This document shows, piece by piece, positions 5,481 through 12,643 of a stretch of 22,684 nt of DNA (position 1 is its first letter; every line of letters begins with the position of its first letter). Origin of the DNA: a virus; IMG/VR virus record IMGVR_UViG_3300046655_000285, positions 1 to 22,684 of that record; one strand, written 5' to 3'. A program made the position numbers and the translations under genes. The notes beneath the pieces were generated by a model that worked only from the letters and a program-made list of their open reading frames with translations, did not search any database and had not been told where the DNA came from.

Positions 5481-6097
5481 TTTTGTTTAATTTGATGCTT
5501 CTTTAAGTCTTTTACCACGTCTTTGCGAACTGTTTCTAAATACTTCTTTCTCTTTGCTGTAGAAACAAATGGCACTGACCAGAATTGTTTAGTCTTAGTC
5601 CATAAACTTGCTCTCCAACCGAAGACAAATGTAAATACTCCCATTACTAATCTAAGTTTAGGAGAGTTCAAATAAAGCGTTCTAACGGGCAGTGCAGGTG
5701 CGCCATGTGTTATATAGGTTCTTACCTTTTTGTCGTTTAGAAACGGTCTGGGATATGCGTACGGACCTATAACTGGTACAAATTGGTATGCATAGCCTGG
5801 AGTTAGTACTTCATCAAAGAAGATCTCCATTCTTGGTGTTAATCTAAACCACCATACTGGTGAAACAAAGTAAATACGATCTGCCCATTTAACAAGTTCT
5901 TTATACTTATCAATTAAATCTGTTCTAGGCCTAGCAAAACTGTCTCTGTATAAATCGATAACTTCAATTTCATTCAGATAACCGCCCTCTTCTAATAGAG
6001 TTTTCTTAATCGTCTTAAATATGCCGTTGTAACAGAATGATTTCTCATCTGGGTGTCCAACGACTATTAAGTTTTGCATTCTTTCTTTCTTTTTCAT
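5477..6097 (-). CDS. NAD(P)H oxidoreductase, flavodoxin-like fold (MdaB/KefF/NQO type)
   Basis: 206 aa from the ATG at 6097; an ATG six codons later gives MQNLIVVGHP, which fits the family start better and cannot be excluded. Family pattern: GHPDEKSFCYNGIF (14-27), the FMN phosphate region; IEVIDLYRDSFARP (44-57); WADRIYFVSPVWWFRLTPRMEIFFDEVLTPGYAYQF (about 71-106), matching the P.WW..P...K...D.v...G.aY block; and ITHGAPA (129-135). It therefore probably uses FMN and NAD(P)H to reduce quinones or other small acceptors. Such a gene is unusual for a phage; it may counter oxidative stress during infection. It is coupled downstream to the 44-aa gene and separated by 3 nt from the 80-aa gene. Confidence 0.87.
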   Translation of the reverse strand: MKKKERMQNLIVVGHPDEKSFCYNGIFKTIKKTLLEEGGYLNEIEVIDLYRDSFARPRTDLIDKYKELVKWADRIYFVSPVWWFRLTPRMEIFFDEVLTPGYAYQFVPVIGPYAYPRPFLNDKKVRTYITHGAPALPVRTLYLNSPKLRLVMGVFTFVFGWRASLWTKTKQFWSVPFVSTAKRKKYLETVRKDVVKDLKKHQIKQK

Positions 6098-6100
6098 TTT

Positions 6101-6343
6101 TTACGGTGTATTTTCTGGTGCGGCTTGCACTTCTAGAATTTTATTGTAAGCTATTATATCATTTTCTTTTGTCCAAGCTTTCCAGTGCTCCACGTATTTG
6201 ATAGCCTTGGCTTTACCACTGCCTGGAGTTATCCCCCATTTAATAAAACGCACCGCATCTAATACGTCTTCTAAGTGTAGTGTTTTGTAAGCCTCTTCCA
6301 TGGTTTGTGGCCTATCATCATAATGTTCGTGGAGTCCCATCAT
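6101..6343 (-). CDS. Hypothetical 80-aa protein
   Basis: Not recognised. The start is MMGLHEHYDDRPQTMEEAY; a helical middle follows and WGITPGSGKAKAIKYVEHWKAWTKEND sits at about 36-62. GSGKAK resembles a P-loop fragment, but no ATPase context surrounds it, so no nucleotide binding is claimed. The ATG overlaps the stop of the 59-aa gene (ATGA), and the stop is 3 nt before the oxidoreductase gene. Confidence 0.75.
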   Translation of the reverse strand: MMGLHEHYDDRPQTMEEAYKTLHLEDVLDAVRFIKWGITPGSGKAKAIKYVEHWKAWTKENDIIAYNKILEVQAAPENTP

Positions 6344-6519
6344 AAAAATTTAGTATATTTAGTTAATTCTTGTTTTCTTGCTTCCTCTAATCTCTTTGCA
6401 TGATATTCTTTTGCATACTGCTCCATGATTTTACTCATTTGAGTGTAATGTGAAAATGCATCACTGTCGACAGCCAGATCTGGCCATTCGTTTTTATCTA
6501 GCCAATCCGCCGCGCTCAT
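6340..6519 (-). CDS. Small 59-aa helical protein
   Basis: ATG at 6519, TGA at 6340. It begins MSAADWLDKNEWPDLAV, followed by a long charged, probably helical segment (MSKIMEQYAKEYHAKRLEEA) and a basic end. It overlaps the 3' end of the glycosylase gene by 26 nt and the next gene by ATGA. The overlaps fill what would otherwise be a 150-nt gap, matching the packing of the region. Function unknown. Confidence 0.72.
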   Translation of the reverse strand: MSAADWLDKNEWPDLAVDSDAFSHYTQMSKIMEQYAKEYHAKRLEEARKQELTKYTKFL

Positions 6520-7330
6520 ATAAATACTCTCCTAAATCGTCTCTACTTGTTGGTACATCATCCCATTTTGGATCGTACCAAAATGTTCTACCATTTCTAT
6601 CCTTTCTCTTTGACATTTCGGCATTACCATAACACAACATAAACCGCTCCTGGATAGCTTCATCTCCAAATGGATTATCCCAATCCTTAATGCTTCCACC
6701 ACCTTTAGCATACGCTAGAAGTGGAATATCACGGCATAGATCTAGTAGTTTAGGGTATCTTGCGAATTGCATGCCAGCTGGTAAGAATGGATCTACATCA
6801 CCAGCTCTATAAATAATTTCTGCTCTTAGGTAATTACCAATACCATTGAAATATTTTTGGTCCATTAGCATTTCATAAAGTGGCTTCTTTAGTTTAGTCA
6901 AGTTAGTCATGACTTTATCCCAAAATGCTTTATACTCTGTTGTTGGATCTGGACCTCTATTATCAGACCAAGCTACACCCTGTTTCCACTTACCAAAACG
7001 TCTAACGTCTACAAAGGACATTGTAGTTCCGTCTTTTCTATAAAATTTCAGGTGGGCGTGTTTTGGCTCGGCGCCGGTATTAGTCAGTTTAAAATGTCCG
7101 GACATACCCATCGTGATTCTCACAGGAATGTATTGGTCTGAATGTTTATCTAAAAAGTAAAGTACCATTTCTTTACCTTTAGAAACTGCTTTAATTTTAA
7201 ATGTTTCAAATGGAATATTAAGGTCATCACATTTGTGGATTGGATTCTTCTCCACTCTCACGTAAGTCATACCTTCTGATACTTGATTGACGTAATCTGC
7301 TGTAAACTTGAGTTCCGCTAACTCTGGCAT
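6494..7330 (-). CDS. Fpg/Nei-family DNA glycosylase/AP lyase, NEIL1-like, zincless finger
   Basis: 278 aa. It removes oxidised bases and cleaves the abasic site. The N terminus MPEL carries the catalytic Pro2 and Glu3 after Met removal. The beta-hairpin lysine is probably in SKGKEM (50-55). MGMSGHF (74-80), HAHLKF and VDVRRFGKW (107-115) are family motifs. The helix-two-turn-helix is FNGIGNYLRAEIIYRAGDVDPF (161-182), close to NEIL1. The C-terminal zinc finger of bacterial Fpg/Nei (four Cys) is missing: the region reads LCYGNAEM...NGRTFWYDP (232-254) with one Cys. It keeps the GRTF turn carrying the DNA-binding Arg, as in NEIL1-type zincless fingers. The gene is in the middle of a dense small-gene operon and probably protects phage DNA from oxidative damage, together with the oxidoreductase two genes downstream. 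Confidence 0.94.
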   Translation of the reverse strand: MPELAELKFTADYVNQVSEGMTYVRVEKNPIHKCDDLNIPFETFKIKAVSKGKEMVLYFLDKHSDQYIPVRITMGMSGHFKLTNTGAEPKHAHLKFYRKDGTTMSFVDVRRFGKWKQGVAWSDNRGPDPTTEYKAFWDKVMTNLTKLKKPLYEMLMDQKYFNGIGNYLRAEIIYRAGDVDPFLPAGMQFARYPKLLDLCRDIPLLAYAKGGGSIKDWDNPFGDEAIQERFMLCYGNAEMSKRKDRNGRTFWYDPKWDDVPTSRDDLGEYLYERGGLAR

Positions 7331-7348
7331 AATAAACTGATTTAGTTA

Positions 7349-7441
7349 TTATAGAGAATTATCGTCACTTGTTTCAATCTTTACAGGTTCGTTCCAAGAG
7401 TCTTCCCAATAGATATAATCATTAGAACTGATAGTCGTCAT
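7349..7441 (-). CDS. Small 30-aa acidic protein (candidate)
   Basis: ATG at 7441, TAA at 7349. The translation begins MTTISSNDYIYWEDSW and is acidic with two Trp. It overlaps the 3' end of the preceding 53-aa basic gene by 20 nt and is followed 18 nt later by the glycosylase ATG, matching the local overlapping style. Very short frames arise by chance, so this is a moderate call. Confidence 0.45.
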   Translation of the reverse strand: MTTISSNDYIYWEDSWNEPVKIETSDDNSL

Positions 7442-7583
7442 ATTCATCTAGATCTTGTAGTGATTTAACATTCTTGAGATTTACTCTCGGTTCTTGGTTA
7501 CGTTGCTTTTTCTTTTTAAACTGCAACTTTCTCCGGCGTTCGCCTTCGTCTAGGGCCTTCTCTGGCTTGCTCGACTTTTTCAT
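7422..7583 (-). CDS. Small 53-aa basic protein
   Basis: ATG at 7583. The frame stays open much further upstream, but that extension is antiparallel nonsense inside the 83-aa gene, so the ATG directly after that gene (MKKSSKPEKALDEGERRRK) is chosen. The protein is strongly basic in its first 35 residues (RRRKLQFKKKKQRNQEPR) and acidic at the end (DLDEYDDYQF). Likely a nucleic-acid- or ribosome-binding small protein by composition alone; no family is recognised. Confidence 0.65.
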   Translation of the reverse strand: MKKSSKPEKALDEGERRRKLQFKKKKQRNQEPRVNLKNVKSLQDLDEYDDYQF

Positions 7584-7602
7584 TAGAAAATTTATTTGAA
7601 AT

Positions 7603-7854
7603 TTAGTTTTCTGTAGGAGGGGTAAATTTGGTATCTTTATACTCCCAGTTATCTCCTGCTGCTGGAGTATTAAGAGTATCTGTTGAACACCATATTGGAG
7701 GTGGTGTTGTATTAGGAGTATCGTAATATGGATTAGGAGTATACATTGGATAAGCAGGTGGGATATAGGTATCACCTTTAAGAAGTACTACTGCTTCTTC
7801 TGCAGTAATTTGCTTTTCGTCTAATAGTCTTTGTACAATGCTTGCCTTTGTCAT
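7603..7854 (-). CDS. Hypothetical 83-aa protein with SHOCT-like helix and Pro-rich tail
   Basis: The N terminus (about 5-27: SIVQRLLDEKQITAEEAVVLLKG) resembles the short helical SHOCT-type motif (L..L...G.IT.EE...L). It is followed by a Pro/Tyr/Thr-rich low-complexity tail (IPPAYPMYTPNPYYDTP onward). No catalytic residues are visible. It is separated from the 102-aa gene by 5 nt and from the 53-aa gene by 19 nt. Function unknown. Confidence 0.75.
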   Translation of the reverse strand: MTKASIVQRLLDEKQITAEEAVVLLKGDTYIPPAYPMYTPNPYYDTPNTTPPPIWCSTDTLNTPAAGDNWEYKDTKFTPPTEN

Positions 7855-7859
7855 ATAAT

Positions 7860-8168
7860 TTATATATTATCCGTAATTTTTGTTTCTATCTCTATAATTA
7901 ATTTATTTAGATCTTCTCTACTCTGCCACCCTATTACTTGATCTGCACCTTCAACAAATTTTTCTGTTATGAAATCTCCACTTGTATTTAAAATTGCTAT
8001 TTCAAATAAATTATATTCATTAGGACTTCTTAAAGATAATTTAGGCTCACAGTAAAAGTGAGGTCCACATACTACTGATAATTTAGTACCATCGTCAAAA
8101 GACATGATACCAGCCCATGCAGAACCCAATGGATGTTGTTTAAATGTTATATCATCAAATGTACTCAT
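7860..8168 (-). CDS. Hypothetical 102-aa protein
   Basis: Not recognised. The first 45 residues look beta-rich (PLGSAWAGIMSFDDGTKLSVVCGPHFY), then FEIAILNTSGDFITEKFVEGADQVIGWQSREDLNKLI (about 55-91), ending in a helix. It looks like a small cytoplasmic alpha/beta domain. It begins 12 nt after tRNA-Ser and is followed closely by the 83-aa gene. Confidence 0.75.
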   Translation of the reverse strand: MSTFDDITFKQHPLGSAWAGIMSFDDGTKLSVVCGPHFYCEPKLSLRSPNEYNLFEIAILNTSGDFITEKFVEGADQVIGWQSREDLNKLIIEIETKITDNI

Positions 8169-8179
8169 AATTTAATTTT

Positions 8180-8265
<86 letters not shown>

Positions 8266-8270
8266 TGTTT

Positions 8271-8369
8271 TTATAGTAGAGGGCCTGCGCTACATGAATA
8301 GATAGCAGCTTTCATTCTCTGCTCTTCTAACCATTTCATATAGGTCCAAATTTGTTTTAATCTTTTCAT
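8271..8369 (-). CDS. Small 32-aa protein (candidate)
   Basis: ATG at 8369, one nt after the stop of the KTSC gene; TAA at 8271, just before tRNA-Ser. It begins [20 protein letters not shown], a basic amphipathic-looking helix, and ends CSAGPLL. The tight fit between neighbours supports translation; the small size keeps the call moderate. No homolog is recognised. Confidence 0.5.
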   Translation of the reverse strand: MKRLKQIWTYMKWLEEQRMKAAIYSCSAGPLL

Positions 8370-8370
8370 A

Positions 8371-8649
8371 TTAATTATCTAATTGATAATCAGCAGGTGG
8401 TAATTCATCTAATAGACTACCTGGTGCTTTTTCTTCATACTTAGCATATTCATATTCACCTTTAATAAATTCATTAAGTGCCTTGCCTTGAGAATCTGCC
8501 ATATTAAATTTATCCCATGTATGTGAATCAACTGCTTCATAGACATAAGTTGCCCATTTAAAATTAATGGTTAGTGTTTTATCTGCAAAGTTATATGTTG
8601 CAGAATCAATAGTTGAACTCTTATACCGGGATGTTGTGCTAATTACCAT
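8371..8649 (-). CDS. KTSC-domain protein
   Basis: 92 aa. Residues about 9-70 follow the KTSC domain pattern: S.I.S..Y....KTLTI.F.W...Y.Y..V....W..F..A.S.GKALNEFI. KTSC is a small, widespread domain, common in phages and also found fused to other proteins; its biochemical role is not well defined. The C terminus is acidic and polar (PPADYQLDN). It lies 48 nt after the tape measure gene, so it may be co-transcribed with the late genes or begin the accessory block. Confidence 0.82.
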   Translation of the reverse strand: MVISTTSRYKSSTIDSATYNFADKTLTINFKWATYVYEAVDSHTWDKFNMADSQGKALNEFIKGEYEYAKYEEKAPGSLLDELPPADYQLDN

Positions 8650-8697
8650 AAAATAGAATTTATGAGTTATACTAAAATATCGATAAAAGTTTCTAGA

Positions 8698-11600
8698 TTA
8701 ACTAAAGAACCCAGAGCCAGATTTCTTAACTTTAATACCTTGGCTAACAAGCGTAGATTGTAGTTTATTAATTGCAGCAACAACTTGTGTATTATCTCCG
8801 CCAGAAGATCTACTTGATGAACCACCGCCTGTAATTTTCTTAATAGCTCCAGAAATTACTCCTCCAGTTTCAACTTGAGCTGCAGCACCTTCTTCTACAC
8901 TACCTTTAAATTCTGCTAACATGTCTGCTAGATTCTGTAACGCCGCCTCAAGTGATTCTCCCATTTGTGCTAATATATCTGAAGGCTCGCCACCTTCTGA
9001 CAATACACCTAGTGCTTCAAATAAAGTTCTAAGTTCAGTTACTTTAGCAAGATCCATTGAGTTAATTGATTCAGCAATTGCAGGCATACTTTCTGAAGTC
9101 TTAACCATAGTTCCGCCAATTGTTGCCCATAACGTAGCCTGTTTAGCATAGCCCTCTGCTCTAGCTCCTTCATCAACAGGTCCTAATAACGCGCCGAAGA
9201 ATTGATTACCTACTTCTGGGTTGTAACCATTAATTGCTGTAATAACACCAGGGACAGAATTGCCCATTTTCTCAAAAGTATTTCCAATGGCAGCAATCAT
9301 CCATCTTTGTTCTTTAATAGCTTGTGGATCTGCTCCCTCGCCTACATTAGTAAATACTCCAATAATATCTGCCATTTTACCAGCAAACGCTTTAGAGTCC
9401 ATATTACCTACTATTTCAATAATGGTTTTTACGGATTCACCTAATTTCTTATATGGTTCGCCAATCATACTAACAATTTCAATACCCTTTTCAAAAGTGG
9501 TTTCGCCTCCCCACCATGATGATGTTTGAGCCTTGCCACCACCAATTGCCATAAGAGTATCTGTTAGAGCCTCGATTAACATTTGAGTATTGGTTTTTAT
9601 CTTATCTTTTAGACCTTCTGCATTTCCAATAGTCTGATAACCAGTAATTTTACCGTCTTTATCGTAAATAGGGAACTTTAACTTGGCCATAGCTTCTACA
9701 CCCTTCGCTAGGTTTAATAGAGGCTCACCAATACCCGTTACAATTGCAATACCTTTTTCAATAGTGGATTTACCACCCCACCATGAACCATTCTGCGCGT
9801 TTGGATTACTTCCAATTTCCTGGAATGTACCTGTAAGTGAACCAACTAACATTTGAGTATTGTCAGCAACTGCTTTAGCATCGTCTACGTTAAATTGTCT
9901 ATAACCTGTAGCTTTACCCTCTTTATCAAAACCAGTTGGGAATTTAAGCAATGCCATATCTTGTACACCGCCTGCAATATTACTTAGGGCTTGTCCCATG
10001 TTCATTACAGATTTAATACCCATTTGAACAGCACCGCCACCTGATAAGAAGCCTAATAGACCGCCTGAACTTGGTTTACCAAAATCAACCGTTATTGGAT
10101 TACCATCCGGGCCTAGAATTTCTTGTTCACCACCCATTCCAATCTTAGCGAAAGGAACTGCAAGTGAACCAACCATCATCATTGTATTAGTAATTACTTT
10201 CTTGAATGCATCACCACCAATAGTCTCAAATGATGTTGGGTTACCTTCTTTATCAAAAGCAGTTGGGAATTTAAGGTTGGCCATAGCCTGAACACCTTTA
10301 GCAATACCTGTAAGTGCCTTACCCATATTTAGAGTTGATGCAACACCTACTGCAACTGTATTCTTTTTACCTAAGCCAAATAAGCCGCCACCGCCACCTC
10401 CAAATTTAACTTTAGTAATTGTGCCGTCTGCGCCTAGAACTTCCATCTCTTCACCAGCACCAATTTTATGGAATGGTACTGCTAATGTACCTAACATTAA
10501 CGAGATATTTTTACCTAGTTCTGGTAAATCAAGCCCCTCATTCTGTAGTTTAGCAAATCTTTTAAGACCAAGACCAACTGTCATTAAAGCAACACCTGCT
10601 GCAACCATTGCGCCTGAACCTAATAAGATACCTGCTGCTGTCCATGGCCACATAACAAATGCTTCACCAATTGCTTTAAAGACGGGTACTAAACCAGTCT
10701 TTTCATCGGTTAGTTTATCAATATTACCACCAGATAAAACTTTAGATATAACAGCAATACCCGCTCCTACTGCTAGTAAAGCAACACCTGCAACTATCAT
10801 TGCTCCAGCCCCTAATGCAATAAACGCTGGAATTGGTCCTGCTCCTGCAATACCAAAGACTATACCTAGACCGCCAATTAGGGCCATTGTAGCTCCAATC
10901 ATTGGTAGTGGATCCGGACCTAATGCTGCTGTAATAATTTTAAAACCTATTCCTATAACTATTAAGGATGCTCCGACAAGTATCATAGCGATAGCTCCTT
11001 TCTTAATAAATTGTTCACCAAGGCCAATTAATGCAAATCCAGCTGCTAATAGACCTATTACTAAGAGTGCTCCTAAACTTTTAGCAGCCTCTTCACCAGT
11101 AATATTGCCAATTATTTTACCAAAGAATAGGAGTGAAAGACCTAATACGATAATGGATAAAGAAACCCATAATAATGATTTTGCTCCGTTTTCAATATAA
11201 TCTCCAGCAATGCCGACTAGTGCAAACGCAAGTCCAATTGCAATTACAGTACCCACAACCATTAATACGGTAGTAATGTCTGGCATAAGTACTTGGAATA
11301 GAGCTAAAGAAACACCTAATGCTAAAATTGATAGACCAGCAAACATAAGCCCTTTACCGGCTTTTTCCATGTTATCTATAACACCAAACTCTTCTAATAC
11401 ATAAAATGCTAATGCAATTGCACCAATTACAAATATTGATAAGATAGCACCTTTAATCGCAGGACCTGCAATTATACTAACTAGTGCAAATGTAAGTGAT
11501 AATGCTAATAGGCCTAATGCAACGTCTAGGACGGCAGTACCCATGGATTTCATTTTATCTAATACTTTATCTGGAATTGCGTATGCAATTAATGCAATAG

Positions 11601-12249
11601 TACCTATTAATAAAACACTTACTAAAGCTCCCTCGAGTGCGGATTTTGAAATTAAAGTAACTAATGCTAAGGTAGCTGCTAATATCAGTATTGATTTACC
11701 GACATCTCCCATCATTTTAACCTTCTCTAGCTTTTCTTGATCTAAATTCTTAGTACCAAAATTAATACCTGCTATAAGTGCCCTTAATGTAAGTGCTATG
11801 AGTGGAGTACCTAATACTGCTACCATTAATAATGGGGTGGCTAATACCATATATCCAGCAAACTTTAGTATTGATTTACCGACATCTCCTAGTAGAGTAA
11901 TACCTGCTGCTAAGCCTTCCATTTTGGCTTTAACATCTTCTCCAGTATCTTCTAGATTATTTACAGCGTCTACAACAAATTGCAAACCTTTACCAAGAGG
12001 TTCCATGGAAGGTGCTAGTATTGCAATTGCCATGGCATTCCCTAGACCTCCGCCTACGCTCTTACCCTTTCCGTCTCTAATGTCTTCAATGGCAGTGGCC
12101 ATAGCGTCCATTCTATCATAGAATTCGCCACCTACTGCTAATGATACTGCAGTATTTTCAGTATTAACTGCTATTTGACCTAGAACATTGCCCTGGCTAC
12201 CTAACTTGTCGAAGGCGCCAGCTAATGATTTCATGAAATTTTGAGCCAT
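8698..12249 (-). CDS. Tail tape measure protein
   Basis: 1183 aa, the longest gene in the window, placed after the chaperone-like pair as tape measure genes usually are. It sets tail length and is ejected through the tube. Residues 1-70 are polar. About 130-560 is a long series of hydrophobic Gly/Ala/Ile-rich segments able to span membranes, typical of tape measure proteins, with GDVGKSIL occurring twice. About 584-960 contains four degenerate tandem repeats. The C terminus is Gly/Ser-rich then basic (KVKKSGSGFFS). T4 gp29 is 590 aa; at the usual roughly 0.15 nm per residue this protein predicts a tail of about 175 nm (inference). Its leader contains a stable stem-loop. Confidence 0.9.
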   Translation of the reverse strand: MAQNFMKSLAGAFDKLGSQGNVLGQIAVNTENTAVSLAVGGEFYDRMDAMATAIEDIRDGKGKSVGGGLGNAMAIAILAPSMEPLGKGLQFVVDAVNNLEDTGEDVKAKMEGLAAGITLLGDVGKSILKFAGYMVLATPLLMVAVLGTPLIALTLRALIAGINFGTKNLDQEKLEKVKMMGDVGKSILILAATLALVTLISKSALEGALVSVLLIGTIALIAYAIPDKVLDKMKSMGTAVLDVALGLLALSLTFALVSIIAGPAIKGAILSIFVIGAIALAFYVLEEFGVIDNMEKAGKGLMFAGLSILALGVSLALFQVLMPDITTVLMVVGTVIAIGLAFALVGIAGDYIENGAKSLLWVSLSIIVLGLSLLFFGKIIGNITGEEAAKSLGALLVIGLLAAGFALIGLGEQFIKKGAIAMILVGASLIVIGIGFKIITAALGPDPLPMIGATMALIGGLGIVFGIAGAGPIPAFIALGAGAMIVAGVALLAVGAGIAVISKVLSGGNIDKLTDEKTGLVPVFKAIGEAFVMWPWTAAGILLGSGAMVAAGVALMTVGLGLKRFAKLQNEGLDLPELGKNISLMLGTLAVPFHKIGAGEEMEVLGADGTITKVKFGGGGGGLFGLGKKNTVAVGVASTLNMGKALTGIAKGVQAMANLKFPTAFDKEGNPTSFETIGGDAFKKVITNTMMMVGSLAVPFAKIGMGGEQEILGPDGNPITVDFGKPSSGGLLGFLSGGGAVQMGIKSVMNMGQALSNIAGGVQDMALLKFPTGFDKEGKATGYRQFNVDDAKAVADNTQMLVGSLTGTFQEIGSNPNAQNGSWWGGKSTIEKGIAIVTGIGEPLLNLAKGVEAMAKLKFPIYDKDGKITGYQTIGNAEGLKDKIKTNTQMLIEALTDTLMAIGGGKAQTSSWWGGETTFEKGIEIVSMIGEPYKKLGESVKTIIEIVGNMDSKAFAGKMADIIGVFTNVGEGADPQAIKEQRWMIAAIGNTFEKMGNSVPGVITAINGYNPEVGNQFFGALLGPVDEGARAEGYAKQATLWATIGGTMVKTSESMPAIAESINSMDLAKVTELRTLFEALGVLSEGGEPSDILAQMGESLEAALQNLADMLAEFKGSVEEGAAAQVETGGVISGAIKKITGGGSSSRSSGGDNTQVVAAINKLQSTLVSQGIKVKKSGSGFFS
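9370..10500 (-). repeat. Four degenerate repeats inside the tape measure protein
   Basis: Units begin near residues 584, 690, 798 and 888 (spacing about 106, 108 and 90 residues). Each opens with a (M/Q)ML.(G/E).L....IG segment. Units 1-3 continue with G....NLAKGV.AMA.LKFP and DK(E/D)G; unit 4 ends GEPYKKLGESV and lacks the LKFP part. Units 3 and 4 share SSWWGG/GSWWGG, whereas units 1 and 2 have a Gly-rich loop. Boundaries are approximate. Confidence 0.85.
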
Positions 12250-12282
12250 GTATAAGTACCGCTGATTATTTTTTAGTATATA

Positions 12283-12310
12283 GGAACACCACTGTAAAAA
12301 GTGGTGCTCC
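12283..12310 (-). other. Stem-loop in the tape measure gene leader
   Basis: Minus strand: GGAGCACCAC, loop TTTTTACA, GTGGTGTTCC; a 10-bp stem with one G-U. It is followed by TATATACTAAAAAA rather than a T tract, so it is not a typical intrinsic terminator. It lies between a GATATATAAT box and the tape measure ATG, suggesting a 5' mRNA-stabilising or processing element. Confidence 0.7.
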
Positions 12311-12317
12311 TTATTAC

Positions 12318-12331
12318 TATATTATATATCT
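12318..12331 (-). promoter_or_regulatory. Candidate late promoter box (tape measure)
   Basis: Minus strand AGATATATAATATA. It shares GATATATAAT with the boxes before the sheath gene and before the neck-like gene. It lies about 70 nt upstream of the tape measure ATG, with a stem-loop in between. Confidence 0.45.
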
Positions 12332-12643
12332 CTACAACTTCGGCATCTTAATAGATGGAGTCTTGAGAGATGGGGTGCTTGGCATCTTAGGCGGTTTATA
12401 TTGAGATCTCATTGATGACATCTGACTCGCCTGTTGTTCTTGTTGCTCCCCTTGCTGTTTATTCTTATTCTTGATGTATTCCGAAAGATTCTTAACGTAG
12501 TACCAAAATTCGTAGTAATACATATTTTCAATCTCGCTCGGTTGCATCCTAAGATGAATACCCAGGTAGAACTTTGTCTTAAAGTAGTTCTCCAGCGAGA
12601 TCTGAAATAATGAAAAGACTTTTGATGCCACCTGGGAACTCAA
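12332..12643 (-). CDS. Downstream frame of the tail assembly chaperone pair (gp51-like position)
   Basis: The frame is open from just after a TGA (12655..12653) to 12332. It has no ATG in its first 32 codons; the listed start is a TTG. It overlaps the end of the 334-aa gene by 65 nt in the +1 frame. The predicted protein has an aromatic helix (MYYYEFWYYVKNLSEYI), then a Gln/Lys-rich and Pro/Ser-rich low-complexity tail ending in KMPKL. Lying just before the tape measure gene, it fits the frameshifted T part of gpG/gpGT chaperones, or the position of T4 gene 51 after gene 26. The lack of a good start suggests it is made mainly as an extension of the upstream protein (about 416 aa total), but TTG initiation by coupling is possible. 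Confidence 0.75.
   Translation of the reverse strand: MSSQVASKVFSLFQISLENYFKTKFYLGIHLRMQPSEIENMYYYEFWYYVKNLSEYIKNKNKQQGEQQEQQASQMSSMRSQYKPPKMPSTPSLKTPSIKMPKL

Noticed and set aside
6101-6343. GSGKAK in the 80-aa protein as a nucleotide-binding P-loop
   Set aside because: No preceding strand or following Walker B pattern and the residue after GK is not Ser/Thr; too weak.
7422-7775. 117-codon version of the 53-aa basic gene
   Set aside because: The extra N-terminal part (Ile/Leu/Gln-rich) is an out-of-frame reading of the 83-aa gene; the ATG at 7583 gives the sensible gene.
7858-7872. ATATATAAATT box immediately before the 83-aa gene as a late promoter
   Set aside because: It lies only a few bases from the ATG, so a start site would fall at or inside the gene; probably just the usual A/T-rich leader.
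10421-11200. 259-codon plus-strand open frame (and shorter ones at 11210..11404, 11798..12121) opposite the tape measure gene
   Set aside because: Ala/Pro/Ile-rich shadow of the hydrophobic tape measure repeats in an antisense frame; no start context and no family pattern.
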